Shown: in pieces, positions 8,697-17,383 of the stretch | Position numbering within the stretch: position 1 is the first letter of the stretch | Layout of the letters: each line of letters begins with the position of its first letter | NCBI GenBank assembly: GCA_045113695.1 | Contig: JBGUJG010000130.1 | Coordinates: 33,902 to 97,901 of the forward strand | From: UBA4246 sp045113695 | GTDB taxonomy: Bacteria; Bacillota; Clostridia; Christensenellales; Aristaeellaceae | Direction of reading: 5' to 3' | Length of the DNA: 64,000 nt | The notes under the pieces: model-generated | What the model saw: only the letters and a program-made list of their open reading frames with translations | Told to the model about the DNA's origin: nothing | Databases searched by the model: none | Translations under genes and position numbers: made by a program

Positions 8697-9689
8697 TTGA
8701 GTGAAATCATTCTCGACGTGAAGGACCTGTCCATGAGTTTCTTCACCGATCAGGGCGAGCTGCCGGCCGTCAACCACGTCAGCTTTCAGGTGGAAAAGGG
8801 CAGGACCCTCGGCATCGTCGGCGAATCCGGCTGCGGCAAATCGATGACCTCCCTGTGCGTGATGCACCTGTTTCCCTCCCCGCCCGGAAAAATCGTGGGC
8901 GGCAGCATCATTTTTGACGGGAAGGACCTGACGAAGCTCAGCAAGAAGGAGATGCGCGCCGTCCGCGGCAAGGGCATCGCGATGATCTTCCAGGAGCCGA
9001 TGACGAGTCTGAATCCCGTGCTGACCATCGGCAGACAGCTGACGGAAGCCATCCTCGCCCACGAAAGCGTCAGCAAAGAAGAAGCGAAACAGCGGGCCCT
9101 CCGGATGATCAGCCTGGTCGGCATTCCCATGCCGGAAAAGATCTACGCCTCCTGCCCCCACCAGCTGTCCGGCGGCATGCGCCAGCGGATCATGATCGCC
9201 ATGGCCCTTTCCTGCAAGCCCGCCCTGCTGATCTGCGACGAGCCGACCACCGCGCTGGACGTGACGGTGCAGGCCCAGATCCTGGAACTGATCAACCGGC
9301 TCAAAGAAGAAACGGGTACCTCCGTCATGATGATCACCCATGATATGGGCGTCATCAACGAGATGTCCGATACCGTGCTGGTCATGTATGCCGGCCAGGT
9401 CGTGGAATACGCCGGAACGGACGAGCTGTTTTCCAACCCATCCCACCCCTACACCTCCGGCCTGATCGCCTCTATCCCCTCGCTGGACAAAGAGGAAGAA
9501 GAGCTGCATGTGATTCCCGGCTCCGTCCCCATGCTCTACGAGCTGCCGGAAGGCTGCCTGTTTTCTCCCCGCTGCCCCTACGCCACCGACCTGTGCCGGC
9601 AGAAACGGCCCGGCCTTACGGAGTGCGCTCCCGGGCACCAGGTGAGATGCTTCCGCTTCACACAAGAATGGAAGGAGGGTCAGCCGTGA
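8697..9689 (+). CDS. Peptide ABC transporter ATPase, DppD/OppD type
   Basis: A 330-residue nucleotide-binding subunit. Walker A GESGCGKS at about residues 41-48, Q-loop FQEPMTSLNPV, signature LSGGMRQR, Walker B LLICDEPTTALD and the H-loop ITHDMG are all present. The C-terminal oligopeptide/dipeptide extension has the Cys-rich CLFSPRCPYATDLC segment that binds an Fe-S cluster in some relatives. Translation starts at TTG 8697: AAGGAG at 8682-8687 sits about 10 nt upstream and no ATG is available in this position. Confidence 0.9.
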   Translation: MSEIILDVKDLSMSFFTDQGELPAVNHVSFQVEKGRTLGIVGESGCGKSMTSLCVMHLFPSPPGKIVGGSIIFDGKDLTKLSKKEMRAVRGKGIAMIFQEPMTSLNPVLTIGRQLTEAILAHESVSKEEAKQRALRMISLVGIPMPEKIYASCPHQLSGGMRQRIMIAMALSCKPALLICDEPTTALDVTVQAQILELINRLKEETGTSVMMITHDMGVINEMSDTVLVMYAGQVVEYAGTDELFSNPSHPYTSGLIASIPSLDKEEEELHVIPGSVPMLYELPEGCLFSPRCPYATDLCRQKRPGLTECAPGHQVRCFRFTQEWKEGQP

Positions 9690-10681
9690 GCGAGGCCCCG
9701 CTGCTTCAGGTGGAACACCTGAAAAAATACTACTCGATGAAAACGGGCATGTTTTCCCGGGCCAAAGGCCAGGTCAAAGCGGTGGACGACATCAGCTTCA
9801 CCCTGCGCCACGGCGAAACCATCGGCATCGTCGGCGAAAGCGGCTGCGGCAAGAGCACGATGGGCAAAACCATCCTGCGCCTGATCGAACCGACTGCCGG
9901 GAAGATCCTCCTGGAAGGGGAGGACTTTACCGCCCTGCAGGGCAGCGCCCTCAAGCAGGCGCGCCGGAAGATGAAGCTGATCTTCCAGGATCCTTACGCC
10001 TCCCTGAACCCGCGCATGACCGTCAGGGACATCATCGGGGAAAACCTCGACATCGACCATACCTACCCGAATAAAAAAGAGCGGGACGACCGCATCATGG
10101 AGGTCATGGAACAGACCGGCCTCAACCTGGACTATCTGGACCGCTATCCTCACGAATTTTCCGGCGGGCAGCGGCAGCGCATCGGCATCGCCCGGGCGAT
10201 CGTCCTGCAGCCCAGGCTGGTCATCTGTGACGAGCCCGTCTCCGCCCTGGACGTCTCCATCCAGGCGAAGATCATCAACCTGCTCAAGGAACTGCAGAAC
10301 AGGCTCGGCCTCTCCTATATCTTTATCAGCCACGACCTTTCCGTCGTCAAGCACATTTCCGACCGGGTCGGCGTCATGTACCTGGGCCACATGATGGAGC
10401 TGGCGGACAAGCGCTCCCTGTACGAAAACCCGATGAACCCCTATACCCAGGCCCTGATCTCCGCCATCCCAAAGCTGCCCGGCGAAACCGAATGTGAAAA
10501 GATCCCTCTGACCGGGGATGTCCCTTCCCCCGCCAATCCCCCGTCCGGCTGCTGTTTCCACACCCGCTGCCCGATGGCAAAGCCCATCTGCTCTGAGGAG
10601 ATCCCGCAGCTTAAGCAGGTCGGCCCCGATCACTGGTGCGCCTGCCACCTGTGCAAAGGCTGTGAGACCAAAGCCGAATAA
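9686..10681 (+). CDS. Peptide ABC transporter ATPase, DppF/OppF type
   Basis: A 331-residue second nucleotide-binding subunit: Walker A GESGCGKST, FQDPYASLNPR, signature FSGGQRQR, Walker B LVICDEPVSALD, and a C-terminal PSGCCFHTRCPMA Cys-rich segment. The start is taken as GTG 9686, forming a GTGA overlap with the stop of the preceding gene and preceded by GGAGGG at 9675-9680. An in-frame ATG at 9593 exists but lies inside the preceding gene without a good ribosome site. This is the last gene of the operon. Confidence 0.9.
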   Translation: MSEAPLLQVEHLKKYYSMKTGMFSRAKGQVKAVDDISFTLRHGETIGIVGESGCGKSTMGKTILRLIEPTAGKILLEGEDFTALQGSALKQARRKMKLIFQDPYASLNPRMTVRDIIGENLDIDHTYPNKKERDDRIMEVMEQTGLNLDYLDRYPHEFSGGQRQRIGIARAIVLQPRLVICDEPVSALDVSIQAKIINLLKELQNRLGLSYIFISHDLSVVKHISDRVGVMYLGHMMELADKRSLYENPMNPYTQALISAIPKLPGETECEKIPLTGDVPSPANPPSGCCFHTRCPMAKPICSEEIPQLKQVGPDHWCACHLCKGCETKAE

Positions 10682-10687
10682 ATGTTT

Positions 10688-10716
10688 CAGGGGCTGATGC
10701 GACGCATCAGCCCCTG
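10688..10716. terminator. Convergent hairpin terminator
   Basis: An 11-12 bp perfect inverted repeat (CAGGGGCTGATG and its complement around GCGACGC) lies between the convergent peptide operon and the P-type ATPase gene. A short T-rich stretch follows on the plus strand, so it could stop transcription from both sides. Confidence 0.7.
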
Positions 10717-10719
10717 AGT

Positions 10720-13221
10720 TTATGCTTTCTTTGCCTGAAGGCGCTTTTCCCGCCATTTTTCGTACAGCCGGAACATCAGCGGCGTCAGGAACATCGCGGC
10801 AAAGCCGACCGCGAGCACGACGCCCAGGGCGATCCAGCTCTGGTCCGGCATGGTGTAGACGGTCAGGAAGAAGACCGAACGGAAACGCAGGCAGACCACC
10901 GTCAGCGCCGCGGTCATCAGGGCCAGCACCGCCGCCCGCAGCCAGGTCAGCGGCCAGCAGACCATGGCCAGCTCGGCCAGACCGATGGTCGCCGCCGCCA
11001 GCACCGCCACGGTGGAGCAGTCCTGCCAGCTCAGGCCGAAGATCGTCAGCGCCGAAGCCAGGATTGCGCTGACCGCCACCCCGACGCCGCCCGGCGCCGC
11101 CGTCTTGAGCACCGTTTTCAGGAAGTTGCCCTGAACCCGCTCCCGGTTGGGCTCCAGGGCCAGGAAGAAGGCCGGGATCCCGATTGTCAGGGAAGAAAGG
11201 AGGGTCAGCTGGATCGGCTGGAAAGGATACTGCAGCGGCAGGATCAGCGTCAGCAGGCTCAGCAGGGCGGAAAAAATGGTCTTGACCAGGAAGAGGGTCG
11301 CGGTTCTGCGGACGTTGCCGATCACCCGGCGTCCTTCTCCGACCACTTCCGGCAGGCCGCTGAAATCGCCGCTCAGCAGGGTCAGCTGGGCCACGCCGCG
11401 CACAGCGTCGACGCTGGTGCCCATGGCGATCGAGCAGTCCGCCTTCTTAAGAGCCGGAATATCGTTGACCCCGTCGCCGGTCATGGCCACCGTATGACCC
11501 TCCTGCTGCAGGGCGGACACCAGTTTCTTCTTCTGTTCCGGGGTCACCCGCCCAAAGACACGGGTTTCCCGCACCGCCTCCCGGATGGCCTCGTCATTCG
11601 TCAGGGTCGCCGCGTCCACATAGTGCTCCGCGCCGGGGAGACCGGCCTTTTTCGCGATGCGGGATACCGTCACCGCGTCGTCGCCGCTGATCACGCAGAG
11701 GCGGACGTCCTGCCCGGTAAAATAGTTCAGCGTCTCGTTCACGTTAGGCCGCAGCTCGTCGCTCAGCCCGATCAGGCCCAGTACTTTCTGTACCGACGGG
11801 CATTCTTCCGCGGAAATCGGTCCGCTGGCCCGGCACAGGGCGATCACCCGGTGTCCCTGTTCCGTCATCGGGGCGATCCGCTCCTGAAGCGGTCCGATAT
11901 CATCCAGCACAAAGCTCGGGGCGCCCAGAATCAGCGTCGTCCCGTCCGAGAACGAGGCGGCGGATTTTTTCCGCCGGGAAGAGAACGGCAGGATCGCCGC
12001 GTCTTCCGGATCGGCTGGAGCTGTCCACGCACGGAGGGCGTTCAGCGTCGGGCTTTCGTCGTCAAACGCCGACAGGAAGCGGGACACGCCCTGTTTCAGT
12101 TCCTCCTCTGTTCCGTCCAGGGGCACCGCCTCTTCCACCTTCATGCGGCCGGTGGTCAGCGTGCCTGTCTTGTCCAGGCAGAGCACGTCCGCCCGGGCCA
12201 GGGACTCGATGCCGAAAAGCTCGGAAACCAGCGTTTCCTTTTTGCCCAGCCGCACCACGCCGACCATCAGGGCGACGCTGGTCAGGAGGATCAGCCCCTC
12301 CGGGATCATGCCGATCATCGCCGCCACGACCCTTGGCACCGCCTCGTTGAGCGGGAGCTTGAGGATAAAATACTGTTTGACCATCAGCAGGCCGCCGATG
12401 GGAAGCAGCAGGGCGCTGATCGTCCTGACCAGGGTGTTCAGGTCATTCATCAGCACCGATTTGGGCGCCTTGATCTTCCGGGCCGTGCTGGTCAGCCTGG
12501 AAGCGTAGGACTGATCCCCCACGTAAACGAGCTGGGCGGTAAACCGGCCTTCCGTCACGTAGCTGCCGGACAGGAGCCAGTCCCCTTCCGTTTTCTGCAC
12601 CGGGTCGCTCTCCCCGGTCAGCAGGGATTCGTCCGCCGCGCCCCGGCCGTCCCGCACCAGGGCGTCCGCCGGCACCTGCTCGCCGGGGTGCAGCACGATC
12701 AGGTCGCCCCGGACCAGCTGATCCGGCTTCACGGTTTCCTCTTTTCCTCCCCGGAGGACACGGGTATGCGGCATGTGCAGCAGCTGCAGCTTCTGCACGG
12801 TTTTGCGCGCGCGGAGCTCCTGAATGGTGCCGATCAGGGTATTGGAAATCACCACGCCCATAAAGAGCATGTTCCGGTAGGAGCCTACCAGCAGCAGGCA
12901 AACCGCCAGGGCGATGTTCATCAGGTTGAACAGCGTAAACAGATTGGACGCGATGATTTTGGCCGGGCTTTTCCCGGTTTCCTTCCGGGAGACGTTGGCC
13001 CCGCCCGACTTCCGGATTTTTTCCGCTTCCTCCTCTGTCAGGCCTTCCGGCCCGGTCGGTGTAAACTTTTTGGGAACGCCGGAAGGAATCTCCAGCTCCG
13101 CCGATTTGCGGGCAGAGCGGGCCTCCTGGAGTTTCTCCTTCTGAGATTGTCCGGCTCCCGTCAGACGGCTGAAAAAACGCCTGATCCCGGATTCCCCGGT
13201 GCTTTTTCCCTGCTGCGGCAT
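10720..13221 (-). CDS. P-type cation-transporting ATPase, CtpE-like
   Basis: An 833-residue HAD-type P-ATPase. Visible motifs: actuator TGES (LLTGESDPV), the M4 IPEGL motif, phosphorylation site DKTGTLT at about residue 348, and TGDGVNDIPALK at about residue 580, with about ten predicted helices. The IPEGL motif and lack of N-terminal heavy-metal domains resemble mycobacterial CtpE-type calcium pumps rather than CopA/ZntA. The first ~65 residues are charged and carry no metal-binding Cys pair. The ATG at 13221 has AAGGAGAG upstream; an in-frame ATG at 13362 would run into the divergent gene. It is monocistronic; the transported ion is inferred only from family resemblance. Confidence 0.85.
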   Translation of the reverse strand: MPQQGKSTGESGIRRFFSRLTGAGQSQKEKLQEARSARKSAELEIPSGVPKKFTPTGPEGLTEEEAEKIRKSGGANVSRKETGKSPAKIIASNLFTLFNLMNIALAVCLLLVGSYRNMLFMGVVISNTLIGTIQELRARKTVQKLQLLHMPHTRVLRGGKEETVKPDQLVRGDLIVLHPGEQVPADALVRDGRGAADESLLTGESDPVQKTEGDWLLSGSYVTEGRFTAQLVYVGDQSYASRLTSTARKIKAPKSVLMNDLNTLVRTISALLLPIGGLLMVKQYFILKLPLNEAVPRVVAAMIGMIPEGLILLTSVALMVGVVRLGKKETLVSELFGIESLARADVLCLDKTGTLTTGRMKVEEAVPLDGTEEELKQGVSRFLSAFDDESPTLNALRAWTAPADPEDAAILPFSSRRKKSAASFSDGTTLILGAPSFVLDDIGPLQERIAPMTEQGHRVIALCRASGPISAEECPSVQKVLGLIGLSDELRPNVNETLNYFTGQDVRLCVISGDDAVTVSRIAKKAGLPGAEHYVDAATLTNDEAIREAVRETRVFGRVTPEQKKKLVSALQQEGHTVAMTGDGVNDIPALKKADCSIAMGTSVDAVRGVAQLTLLSGDFSGLPEVVGEGRRVIGNVRRTATLFLVKTIFSALLSLLTLILPLQYPFQPIQLTLLSSLTIGIPAFFLALEPNRERVQGNFLKTVLKTAAPGGVGVAVSAILASALTIFGLSWQDCSTVAVLAAATIGLAELAMVCWPLTWLRAAVLALMTAALTVVCLRFRSVFFLTVYTMPDQSWIALGVVLAVGFAAMFLTPLMFRLYEKWREKRLQAKKA

Positions 13222-13273
13222 GTTGCTCTCCTTTACACAGCCCTTCCGGATATGGTAGAATACCGGGAGGGAG

Positions 13274-14305
13274 ATGATTGCCGTGAAAAAAAACTGCGTG
13301 ATGTTCCTGTTGGCGCTGAGCCTGCTGACAGCCGCCGCTTTCGCGGACAGCGGCCAGACCACGGCTTCCTGCGCCGGCGATGATTACAGTCTGACCGCGT
13401 CGCTGACCAGCAGCGGGCTCCGCGCCGCGCTGTCTTTTTCCTTCCGCAACAGCGGAACCGGCAGCGCCGGGCTGCTGATCCACAATATCGCCCTGGACGG
13501 CGAGTGCACGGACACCGCCTTCTCCCTGGAAGCCGCTCCCGGGCGTACGGCGGAACACCGCTGTATCTGGCAGAAGGAAGCCCTGGGCTCCCTGACGGCC
13601 GTTGAAGTCTGGGCGGAAATCTCCCGCCCCGGCAAGGAACCGGAGCACCGGATCCTGACCATTTATCCGCTCGGAGAGCGGAAGGTATCCCGCCGTATGA
13701 TCCCCGCCGGGGAGACGGTCACCGCCGTCTATGACGACGAGAACGCCTCTGTATTCGCCGCCCGGCTGAACGGCCCCTCCGTTCTTCACCAGACCGGGCT
13801 GACCTTTGACTGGGCGCTGATCAACAAGGGCGACGCGCCGCTTCGCTTTGTCCTGACCGGCCTGTACGGAAAACAGGAACCGTCCGCCGCGGACGTCCTG
13901 CCCCATACAATCTCCTATCTTCCCGCCCAGGTGCCGCTGGATGCTTTTGAAACCCCGGCCTCCCCGAAGGTCTCCTTCCGCATCGCCGGTTACCTGACCG
14001 GCAGCGATCTGCCCCTGTTCCAGGCCGAATATGAGCTGAACCCGCTCGCCCCCCGCAGCGTCCCGACCATGCGGCCCACCGCCGCCCCCGGACCGTTCCG
14101 GATCGGCACCGTCACCATCCGCAAAAGCGGGGACGTCAACGTCCGGGAAGAGGGAAACACCAAAGCCAAAAAAGTCGGCTCCGCCAAAGCCGGCGCCTCC
14201 TACCCCTGCTACGGCGTATCGGATACCGGCTGGTACCTGATTGAGCTGGCGGACGGGACCAGGGGGTATGTGACAAACGCATATTCCACGCTGGTGAGGG
14301 AATAA
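13274..14305 (+). CDS. Secreted protein with C-terminal bacterial SH3 domain
   Basis: About 343 residues with an N-terminal signal peptide (hydrophobic MFLLALSLLTAAAFA). Residues about 25-260 look like one or two beta-sandwich domains of unknown function, then a Pro/Thr-rich linker (SVPTMRPTAAPGPF). The C-terminal ~65 residues form an SH3b domain (GDVNVREEGNTKAKKVGSAK ... GWYLIELADGTRGYV), a fold that usually binds cell wall. No catalytic domain is present. The start could be ATG 13274 or GTG 13283; GGGAGGGAG at 13265-13273 fits the GTG spacing better. It is divergent from the P-ATPase gene. Confidence 0.75.
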   Translation: MIAVKKNCVMFLLALSLLTAAAFADSGQTTASCAGDDYSLTASLTSSGLRAALSFSFRNSGTGSAGLLIHNIALDGECTDTAFSLEAAPGRTAEHRCIWQKEALGSLTAVEVWAEISRPGKEPEHRILTIYPLGERKVSRRMIPAGETVTAVYDDENASVFAARLNGPSVLHQTGLTFDWALINKGDAPLRFVLTGLYGKQEPSAADVLPHTISYLPAQVPLDAFETPASPKVSFRIAGYLTGSDLPLFQAEYELNPLAPRSVPTMRPTAAPGPFRIGTVTIRKSGDVNVREEGNTKAKKVGSAKAGASYPCYGVSDTGWYLIELADGTRGYVTNAYSTLVRE

Positions 14306-14454
14306 TCGGATGCGCGGCAGTCAGTAGATGCTCATGGGCCATTATATCATTTCCGTTCTGCTTGTTCAACAAAAAATGGTTACCCATTGAAAAAGCCAAG
14401 TAAAAAACGCGTAAAAAACGCCTGAAAGCGCGCTGCTCGGCACAGAAAAAAAGA
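14306..14454. other. Intergenic spacer before the rplU promoter
   Basis: The 303-nt gap 14306-14608 holds the rplU promoter and leader (listed separately) in its right half. In 14306-14454 I see AT-rich sequence and no recognisable gene or strong hairpin. Confidence 0.5.
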
Positions 14455-14483
14455 TTGACAGAGCTCCTCTTTTGTGGTAAATT
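14455..14483 (+). promoter_or_regulatory. Promoter of rplU-prp-rpmA
   Basis: A perfect TTGACA (14455-14460) is followed at 17 nt by TAAATT (14478-14483). It immediately precedes the structured L21 leader. Confidence 0.75.
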
Positions 14484-14490
14484 ATTTTGG

Positions 14491-14600
14491 TAGCCGCTCA
14501 GGAGGGGCTTGTTAAATGCGGCCTTGCCGCTGCCCCACGGCTGAGACATGCCGTTCTTCGCCTTCTGGACAAGCCTGGCGGAAAAACAAACAAGGAGGTG
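14491..14600 (+). ncRNA. Ribosomal protein L21 leader (cis-regulatory RNA)
   Basis: The leader upstream of rplU can fold into nested helices: TAGCCG (14491-14496) with CGGCTG (14538-14543), GGGGC (14504-14508) with GCCCC (14532-14536), and GCGGC (14518-14522) with GCCGC (14526-14530). Conserved-looking unpaired segments and the ribosome site AAGGAGGTG (14592-14600) follow. Position and architecture match the L21 leader known upstream of rplU in Bacillota, which is thought to give autogenous control by L21. The match to the published family consensus was judged from structure and context only. Confidence 0.65.
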
Positions 14601-14608
14601 CTGCTCAA

Positions 14609-14914
14609 GTGTACGCAATTATCGCGACCGGCGGCAAACAGTATCGTGTCTCTGAGGGAGACAACATCTATGTGGAGAAGCTCAACAACGAAGCGGGCGA
14701 CATCGTGACCTTCCCGGTGATGATGATCTCCGGCGAAACCATCGCGGTCGGCAACCCCTACATCGCGGGCGCTACCGTGACCGGCAAGATCGTCCGTCAG
14801 CTTCGGGGCGAAAAGATCCGGATTCTCAAGTATAAGAGCAAGAAGAACTACCGCCGCAAGGCCGGTCACCGCCAGCCCTACACCCAGGTGGAAATCACCG
14901 GAATCAACGGCTGA
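14609..14914 (+). CDS. rplU: 50S ribosomal protein L21
   Basis: A 101-residue protein beginning VYAIIATGGKQYRVSEGD, the hallmark of L21, and ending with the KRRQGHRQ-like segment KSKKNYRRKAGHRQPYT that contacts 23S rRNA. Translation starts at GTG 14609, spaced 8 nt from AAGGAGGTG. It is the first gene of the rplU-prp-rpmA operon, 3 nt before prp. Confidence 0.97.
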   Translation: MYAIIATGGKQYRVSEGDNIYVEKLNNEAGDIVTFPVMMISGETIAVGNPYIAGATVTGKIVRQLRGEKIRILKYKSKKNYRRKAGHRQPYTQVEITGING

Positions 14915-14917
14915 GCC

Positions 14918-15244
14918 ATGACAAAGATTTTCCTGTACGTCCGGGGGAAGGACGACATCCGGGGCTTTCTGTCCGCGGGCCACGCGGACTGGGCCGAAGA
15001 GGGCAGCGACATCGTCTGCGCCGCGGTTTCCGCGTTGACGCAGACCTGCGTGAACGCGCTGGAGACCTTTGCCGGCATCCTCCCCGCCGTCCGGATGAAC
15101 GACGGCTTTCTGGCAGTCAGACTGCCGGAAGACTGTCAGGACCACGACGCGCAGGTATTGTTACACGGTTTGCTTCAGGGTCTGCGCGATATAGAAAAGC
15201 AGTACCCGCATCATGTCCGGCTGATCGTACAGCCGGTCCACTGA
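14918..15244 (+). CDS. prp: Ribosomal-processing cysteine protease Prp
   Basis: A 108-residue protein with the Prp catalytic pair His22 (SAGHAD) and Cys34 (DIVCAAVSAL). Prp removes the N-terminal extension of L27 in Bacillota, an essential step because the extension would occlude the peptidyl-transferase centre. It lies between rplU and rpmA, the standard position, and the L27 encoded next does carry the cleavable extension. Confidence 0.95.
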   Translation: MTKIFLYVRGKDDIRGFLSAGHADWAEEGSDIVCAAVSALTQTCVNALETFAGILPAVRMNDGFLAVRLPEDCQDHDAQVLLHGLLQGLRDIEKQYPHHVRLIVQPVH

Positions 15245-15258
15245 ACGGAGGAATTCAA

Positions 15259-15555
15259 ATGCTTCAGATGAATCTGCAACTGTTCGCCCACAAAAAGGGC
15301 GGCGGCTCCACCAAAAACGGCCGCGACAGCGAAAGCAAACGCCTTGGTCCCAAGCGCGGCGACGGCCAGTACGTCCTCGCCGGCAACATCCTCGTGCGGC
15401 AGCGCGGCACGGCCATCCAGCCCGGCCTGAACGTAGGCATCGGCAAGGATGACACCCTGTTCGCCAAGGCCAGCGGCATCCTGCGCTTCGAGCGCAAAGG
15501 CCGCGACGGCAAACAGGCCTGCGTATACCCCGTGGAAGAGCAGGCGGCTGAATAA
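15259..15555 (+). CDS. rpmA: 50S ribosomal protein L27 with Prp-cleavable N-terminus
   Basis: A 98-residue L27. The N-terminus MLQMNLQLFAHKKGGGS contains the Prp recognition stretch NLQLF followed by AHKKG, so cleavage between F9 and A10 would give the mature AHKKGGG start. The rest (NGRDSESKRLGPKRGDGQ, GNILVRQRGT, PGLNVGIGKDDTLFA) is typical. GGAGG lies 8 nt before the ATG. A strong terminator follows directly; obgE, often the next gene, is absent here. Confidence 0.97.
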   Translation: MLQMNLQLFAHKKGGGSTKNGRDSESKRLGPKRGDGQYVLAGNILVRQRGTAIQPGLNVGIGKDDTLFAKASGILRFERKGRDGKQACVYPVEEQAAE

Positions 15556-15570
15556 GCTGTCCAACAAAAA

Positions 15571-15596
15571 ACACCGTCCAGAGGGCGGTGTTTTTT
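15571..15596 (+). terminator. Rho-independent terminator of rplU-prp-rpmA
   Basis: An A-run, a GC stem (ACACCGTCC / GGGCGGTGT around a short loop) and six T residues lie 15 nt after the rpmA stop codon. Confidence 0.9.
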
Positions 15597-15619
15597 GTTG
15601 TCGGAAGATGCTGTTCCTT

Positions 15620-15877
15620 TCAGCTTTTCTCTTTCGCCAAACCGGCGGCAAAGCCAAGCAGCATGCCCGCCATCATGCCGAGGCCTACACTGAAGTGCAG
15701 GGCCAAGGCCAGCGCGGTGCCCAGGCACATGCCGACAGCCATTCCCTCAGAGCCGCAGTCTCCTCGCTTTTCCTTTCCGTCCCTGCGGCCTGCGCTCCTG
15801 ACGGCAAACACCGCCAGCAGCAGCGCCAGGGCGATCCACGGCAGCGCCGCATCCATGAACTCCATAAAACCTTTCAT
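15620..15877 (-). CDS. Small two-helix membrane protein, unknown function
   Basis: An 85-residue protein with two hydrophobic segments at about 12-27 and 43-80, the second Gly/Ala/Met-rich (GLGMMAGMLLGFAAGLA), and a short basic linker between them (RRDGKEKR). It starts 5 nt after the stop codon of the FMN reductase gene, whose last codons supply the GGAG ribosome site, so the two are coupled. No family is recognised. Confidence 0.6.
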   Translation of the reverse strand: MKGFMEFMDAALPWIALALLLAVFAVRSAGRRDGKEKRGDCGSEGMAVGMCLGTALALALHFSVGLGMMAGMLLGFAAGLAKEKS

Positions 15878-15882
15878 ATGGC

Positions 15883-16563
15883 TCACACTCCGTTCACATG
15901 CTGAATATACACTTCCGCCGGAATCATTGGTTTTTCCAGTTCCGCCACCGTTTCCGCGGAAAGACGCAGGGCTGCGGCGTATTCTTCCCCCGCCTTCCGG
16001 AATTTTGCCAGCAGCGGGCCGGCAGCGGCAGCCGCTTCCGGCACATTGAGCAGGGGCGCTTCCGGCACGCAGACGATGTCCGGATTGCCGAAGCAGGTCC
16101 TGCACATCTGCTTCAGGCTGTCAAAGTTTCCTTCCCAGTGCGGGAAACCGCAGCCACAGATCACCACGGTATGGATCCGCGAAAAATCAGCCAGGGCTTC
16201 ATGCCGCACGGTGCCGTCCGGCTGCCGCACCATCTTCATTTTGACCAGTGGGATGGTGCGGTCCAGCACGGCCTTCAGCGGGGAGGGCATGCCGTAGCAG
16301 TACAGCGGAAAGCTCCAGATAATCACGTCTGCCGCCCGGTAAAGATCGAGGACGGCATTCTGGTCATCCTGAATGACGCAGTGCCCGTCCATACGCTGCC
16401 AGCAGCCGAAGCAGCCCCGGCAGGGCGCGATCTGCTTCTCGCGTACATGGACGATGTGGACTTCGTGTTCGCCGTTTCGGTTCATGCCCTGAAGAAAGGC
16501 GTCCGTCAGGCGGAAGGTATCGCTCTTTTCCTTGGGGCTGCCGTTCAAAACAAGGATTTTCAT
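15883..16563 (-). CDS. NADPH-dependent FMN reductase / flavodoxin-like protein
   Basis: A 226-residue cytoplasmic flavoprotein. The N-terminus KILVLNGSPKEKSDTFRL is the FMN phosphate-binding loop of the iron-sulfur flavoprotein/NADPH-FMN-reductase group. CRGCFGCW at about residues 49-56 is a Cys motif seen in iron-sulfur flavoproteins. SFPLYCYGMPSPLKAVLDR near 85-105 is the second FMN contact. It likely reduces quinones, flavins or an unknown acceptor. It is co-transcribed with the small membrane protein downstream. Confidence 0.8.
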   Translation of the reverse strand: MKILVLNGSPKEKSDTFRLTDAFLQGMNRNGEHEVHIVHVREKQIAPCRGCFGCWQRMDGHCVIQDDQNAVLDLYRAADVIIWSFPLYCYGMPSPLKAVLDRTIPLVKMKMVRQPDGTVRHEALADFSRIHTVVICGCGFPHWEGNFDSLKQMCRTCFGNPDIVCVPEAPLLNVPEAAAAAGPLLAKFRKAGEEYAAALRLSAETVAELEKPMIPAEVYIQHVNGV

Positions 16564-16676
16564 CCGTTTTCCTCTCTTTCTTCATCCGGCATCCGGGAAT
16601 CGCATCGGGCAGACAGAACTGCCGCAGCAGGACAGACAGGATTCAGCCGGATCTTCATTCATGACTGTATCGGAAG

Positions 16677-16862
16677 TTATTGTTTGTTCCTGTTTCTCAT
16701 CAGCGCCACGGTGAGCAGACTGTCAAAGCCGATGCAGCCCAGGGCAATGGGCAGATAACGGCTTCCCGGGACATCGCTGAAAATGGACAGGCCCAGAAAA
16801 ACCAGGCCGGCCGCCAGCAGCAGACACTGAACCGCCAAAAAGATCCATTTCCTGGACTTCAT
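16677..16862 (-). CDS. Small membrane protein downstream of DUF2812 gene
   Basis: A 61-residue protein with two predicted helices (IFLAVQCLLLAAGLVFLGLSIF and YLPIALGCIGFDSLLTVALM) and a basic C-terminus RNRNKQ. AAAGGAG lies 6 nt before the ATG. It is the third gene of the PadR-DUF2812 operon, 12 nt after the DUF2812 gene. Function is unknown; a membrane partner of the DUF2812 protein is plausible from context only. Confidence 0.6.
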   Translation of the reverse strand: MKSRKWIFLAVQCLLLAAGLVFLGLSIFSDVPGSRYLPIALGCIGFDSLLTVALMRNRNKQ

Positions 16863-16874
16863 AAGGGACTCCTT

Positions 16875-17381
16875 TCATTCATGCAGCAGGCGCTCTTTTT
16901 CCAGCGCTTCTTTTTTGCCGTGGATCCGGCCCAGGCAGTAGGTAAGCAGGGTGGCGCAGAGCAGGTTGACCCAGCCGACGCGGGCGGGGCTGAAGCTGTT
17001 GACGATCCCGATCGCCAGGTTGGCTCCGCATATCATGGTCAGCATCCTTCCGATCCTGTTCAGGTGGCTGATGCGGGAATCAATGTCGGAAAAGAGATCG
17101 AAGGAACCGTCCGCGGTTTTCTTCCGGAAATAGATCCATGCCATCATCCGGCCGATGAACTCCGCCCCGGTTTCCTGCATGAAGGCGACATAGTCCTGAT
17201 CATACGGATGCATTTCCAGGCGCACCGTATATTCCCCCGGCTCGCACCGGATGAAATGGTAGTTGCAGAACGACACGCTTTCCAGCACCCAGCCCTTCTG
17301 GGCCATGCCGTTCAGCCAGTCTTCCTCTTTTTCAAACTCCCAGACCCAGAACCATTTCCGGATCGTCTGCCTCGTTTCCAT
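16875..17381 (-). CDS. DUF2812 domain membrane protein
   Basis: A 168-residue protein. The N-terminal half matches DUF2812: FEKEEDWLNGMAQKGWVLES then FIRCEPGEYTVRLEM, and YVAFMQETGAEFIG. Two helices follow (MLTMICGANLAIGIVNSF and VNLLCATLLTYCLG). DUF2812 genes commonly sit next to PadR-type regulators in Bacillota, as here, where only 2 nt separate the two; their molecular role is not established. Confidence 0.8.
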   Translation of the reverse strand: METRQTIRKWFWVWEFEKEEDWLNGMAQKGWVLESVSFCNYHFIRCEPGEYTVRLEMHPYDQDYVAFMQETGAEFIGRMMAWIYFRKKTADGSFDLFSDIDSRISHLNRIGRMLTMICGANLAIGIVNSFSPARVGWVNLLCATLLTYCLGRIHGKKEALEKERLLHE

Positions 17382-17383
17382 GA

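Noticed and set aside
13253..13261. Extended -10 (TGGTAGAAT) just before the SH3-protein gene
   Set aside because: Initiation there would start at about 13268, inside the ribosome site, and no -35 was found; kept out of the promoter list.
15449..16049. Plus-strand frames across the rpmA terminator
   Set aside because: They run through a strong terminator and lie opposite the two minus-strand genes at 15620-16563 with no ribosome site.
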